Below, one piece after another: positions 62,922 through 64,000 of a stretch of 64,000 nucleotides of DNA. The notes under the pieces are model-generated. The model was not told the origin of the DNA, did no database searches, and saw only the letters and a list, made by a program, of their open reading frames with translations. How positions within the stretch are numbered: position 1 is the stretch's first letter; each line of letters begins with the position of its first letter. The stretch is from Shewanella sp. MR-4 (GTDB taxonomy: Bacteria; Pseudomonadota; Gammaproteobacteria; Enterobacterales; Shewanellaceae), in contig NC_008321.1 of NCBI RefSeq assembly GCF_000014685.1, forward strand, positions 868,001 to 932,000. The letters are read 5' to 3'. The translations under genes were made by a program, and so were the position numbers.

Positions 62922-63647
62922 ATGAAGTTGACCCGAGCATTATCTTTAGTTTTCGCGCTTGTTGTTGCGCCTCTGGCCAGCGCCGCTACGGCGACCACTC
63001 CCGACACTGCTGCGATTAAGCAAAAACTCAGCGAGATGTTAGACGTTGAAGTGATTTCAATGCAGGATTCACCGATCGAAGGTTTATATCAAGCCATGAC
63101 CAACCGTGGCGTGCTCTATATCAGCCGCGATGGTTCAAAACTGTTCCACGGTAATTTATACGATATTGATAAGGGCATGAAAAACCTGACGGAAGCGGCG
63201 CTTGCTGGCCCTCGTCTGGCGATGATGAAGCCGCTTGAAGATCATATGCTGGTATATAAAGCCAAGGATGAAAAACACGTTGTGACTGTGTTTACCGATG
63301 TGAGCTGTGGCTATTGCCGCAAGTTACATAGCCAAATGGCCGACTACAACAAGCTCGGCATTACCGTGCGTTACTTAGCCTTCCCACGTGCTGGTGTACC
63401 ATCTGCCAATGCCGATGAGATGCAGGCTATTTGGTGTGCTAAGGATCCATTAAAGGCCATGACAGAAGCTAAGGCGGGCAAAAAAGTGTCTGCCGCGACC
63501 TGTGATGCCAAGATTGCCGAGCAGTACGAGCTAGGCACCAGCTTTGGCGTTAACGGCACGCCTGCAATCGTATTGGAAGACGGTAATATGATCCCAGGAT
63601 ATCAACCACCTGCCGATCTACTGCGTACCTTAGAAGCTCGCAAATAA
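62922..63647 (+). CDS. dsbC: Protein-disulfide isomerase DsbC
   Basis: 241 aa. A signal peptide is cleaved after about residue 21-23 (PLASAATA). An N-terminal dimerisation domain (~25-85) leads to a thioredoxin-fold domain with the redox site Cys-Gly-Tyr-Cys in DVSCGYCRKLH and the cis-Pro loop GVNGTPAIVLEDG. It isomerises wrong disulfides in the periplasm, relevant to the many periplasmic cytochromes of such organisms. RBS: AGGAAG, ~6 nt before ATG. 150 bp after xerD. Confidence 0.95.
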   Translation: MKLTRALSLVFALVVAPLASAATATTPDTAAIKQKLSEMLDVEVISMQDSPIEGLYQAMTNRGVLYISRDGSKLFHGNLYDIDKGMKNLTEAALAGPRLAMMKPLEDHMLVYKAKDEKHVVTVFTDVSCGYCRKLHSQMADYNKLGITVRYLAFPRAGVPSANADEMQAIWCAKDPLKAMTEAKAGKKVSAATCDAKIAEQYELGTSFGVNGTPAIVLEDGNMIPGYQPPADLLRTLEARK

Positions 63648-63674
63648 TCCTGTTTCGGATAAATTTATCCCATT

Positions 63675-63705
63675 AAAGGTGAGCTTAAGGCTCACCTTTT
63701 TGTTA
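63675..63705 (+). terminator. Terminator after dsbC
   Basis: AAAGGTGAGC and GCTCACCTTT form a perfect 10-bp stem with a 5-nt loop and a T-run. recJ starts 35 bp further on. Confidence 0.85.
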
Positions 63706-63739
63706 TCTTAGCCCCATGATTGCTTAAGAGTTTGCTCCC

Positions 63740-64000
63740 TTGATCCATAAGATAGTCCGTCGTCCAACCGTTGATGATAGCCATTTACCCGCTCACCTTC
63801 CGCCGTTATTAAGACAGCTTTACGCCCGCCGTGGTGTTATGCCCAACGAATGCGAACTGGTGCTCAAAGGCCTGTTAAGACCCGATACAATGAAGGGCTT
63901 AGAACAAGCAGCTAAGCTAATTGCCGATGCGATGCAGCAGGATAAGTCGATACTGATCGTCGGCGATTTTGATGCCGACGGTGCTACCTCGACCAGTGTG
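63740..64000 (+). CDS. recJ: Single-stranded-DNA-specific exonuclease RecJ, N-terminal part (runs off the window)
   Basis: 87 codons from TTG 63740 to the window end, in frame throughout. The beginning IHKIVRRPTVDDSHLP, then PPLLRQLYARRGVM and the DHH-family motif I, GDFDADGATSTSV, are typical of RecJ, a 5'-3' single-strand exonuclease used in recombination and mismatch repair. TTG is the likely start because the upstream frame contains stops and the protein then has the usual N-terminus. About 85% of the gene lies outside. Confidence 0.92.
   Translation, partial: MIHKIVRRPTVDDSHLPAHLPPLLRQLYARRGVMPNECELVLKGLLRPDTMKGLEQAAKLIADAMQQDKSILIVGDFDADGATSTSV

Noticed and set aside
1..64000. CRISPR arrays, tRNA or rRNA genes, prophage
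   Set aside because: I saw no regularly spaced repeats, no cloverleaf or rRNA sequences, and no phage structural genes.

Overview
The window reads as a stretch of gammaproteobacterial chromosome, most likely Shewanella. I infer this from the gene content and order (nqrABCDEF; metK, tkt, epd, pgk, fba; xerD, dsbC, recJ), from a split-Soret cytochrome c and OmcA/MtrC-style lipoprotein neighbourhood, and from the large number of membrane signalling proteins. Coding density is high. Most operons end in clear hairpin plus T-run terminators. I saw no rRNA, tRNA or CRISPR array.

Layout: 1-2112 holds the end of an RNA helicase gene (dbpA), a VOC/glyoxalase-fold protein and a Tas-type aldo/keto reductase. 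2578-8468 is a complete Na+-translocating NADH:quinone reductase operon (nqrA-F) with all flavin and metal ligands visible. 8742-10192 is a nested mobile region: an IS110/IS1111-type insertion sequence sits inside an intergenic repeat whose arms end in a 12-bp inverted repeat. The non-coding 3' side of the IS can fold and may encode a bridge (guide) RNA. 10445-19344 holds a small lipoprotein, a class C beta-lactamase-like hydrolase, a large ankyrin-repeat protein, a MarR-GNAT fusion, a YjjX NTPase and a lipoprotein penicillin/AHL-acylase homologue.

19781-28551 carries a serine transporter (SdaC), acetyltransferases, a dicarboxylate/amino-acid symporter, a META-domain lipoprotein, a degenerate GGDEF protein and a membrane EIIC-like/EAL phosphodiesterase. 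29137-36481 is central metabolism: metK, preceded by a four-unit MetJ-box array, then tkt, epd, pgk and fba. 36620-39067 holds a DUF481 outer-membrane protein and the Na+/H+ antiporter NhaD, which fits with Nqr in a sodium-cycling cell.

39234-45138 is the most distinctive region. Two paralogous ToxR-like/FidL(ToxS)-like gene pairs, both on + and each with the same 8-nt gene overlap, flank an oppositely oriented pair encoding a Tat-exported split-Soret dihaem cytochrome c and a lipoprotein. A two-TM protein of unknown function follows. I infer a twin membrane-bound sensing module linked to periplasmic redox proteins.

45119-54302 (all -) holds a PAS/degenerate-GGDEF sensor, a TatD-linked-type radical SAM protein, an RND efflux pair and srmB. 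54705-59059 is a two-gene signalling operon: an MHYT-PAS-hybrid histidine kinase followed by a REC-HD-GYP regulator. The window ends with trmN6, brnQ, xerD, dsbC and the first 87 codons of recJ.
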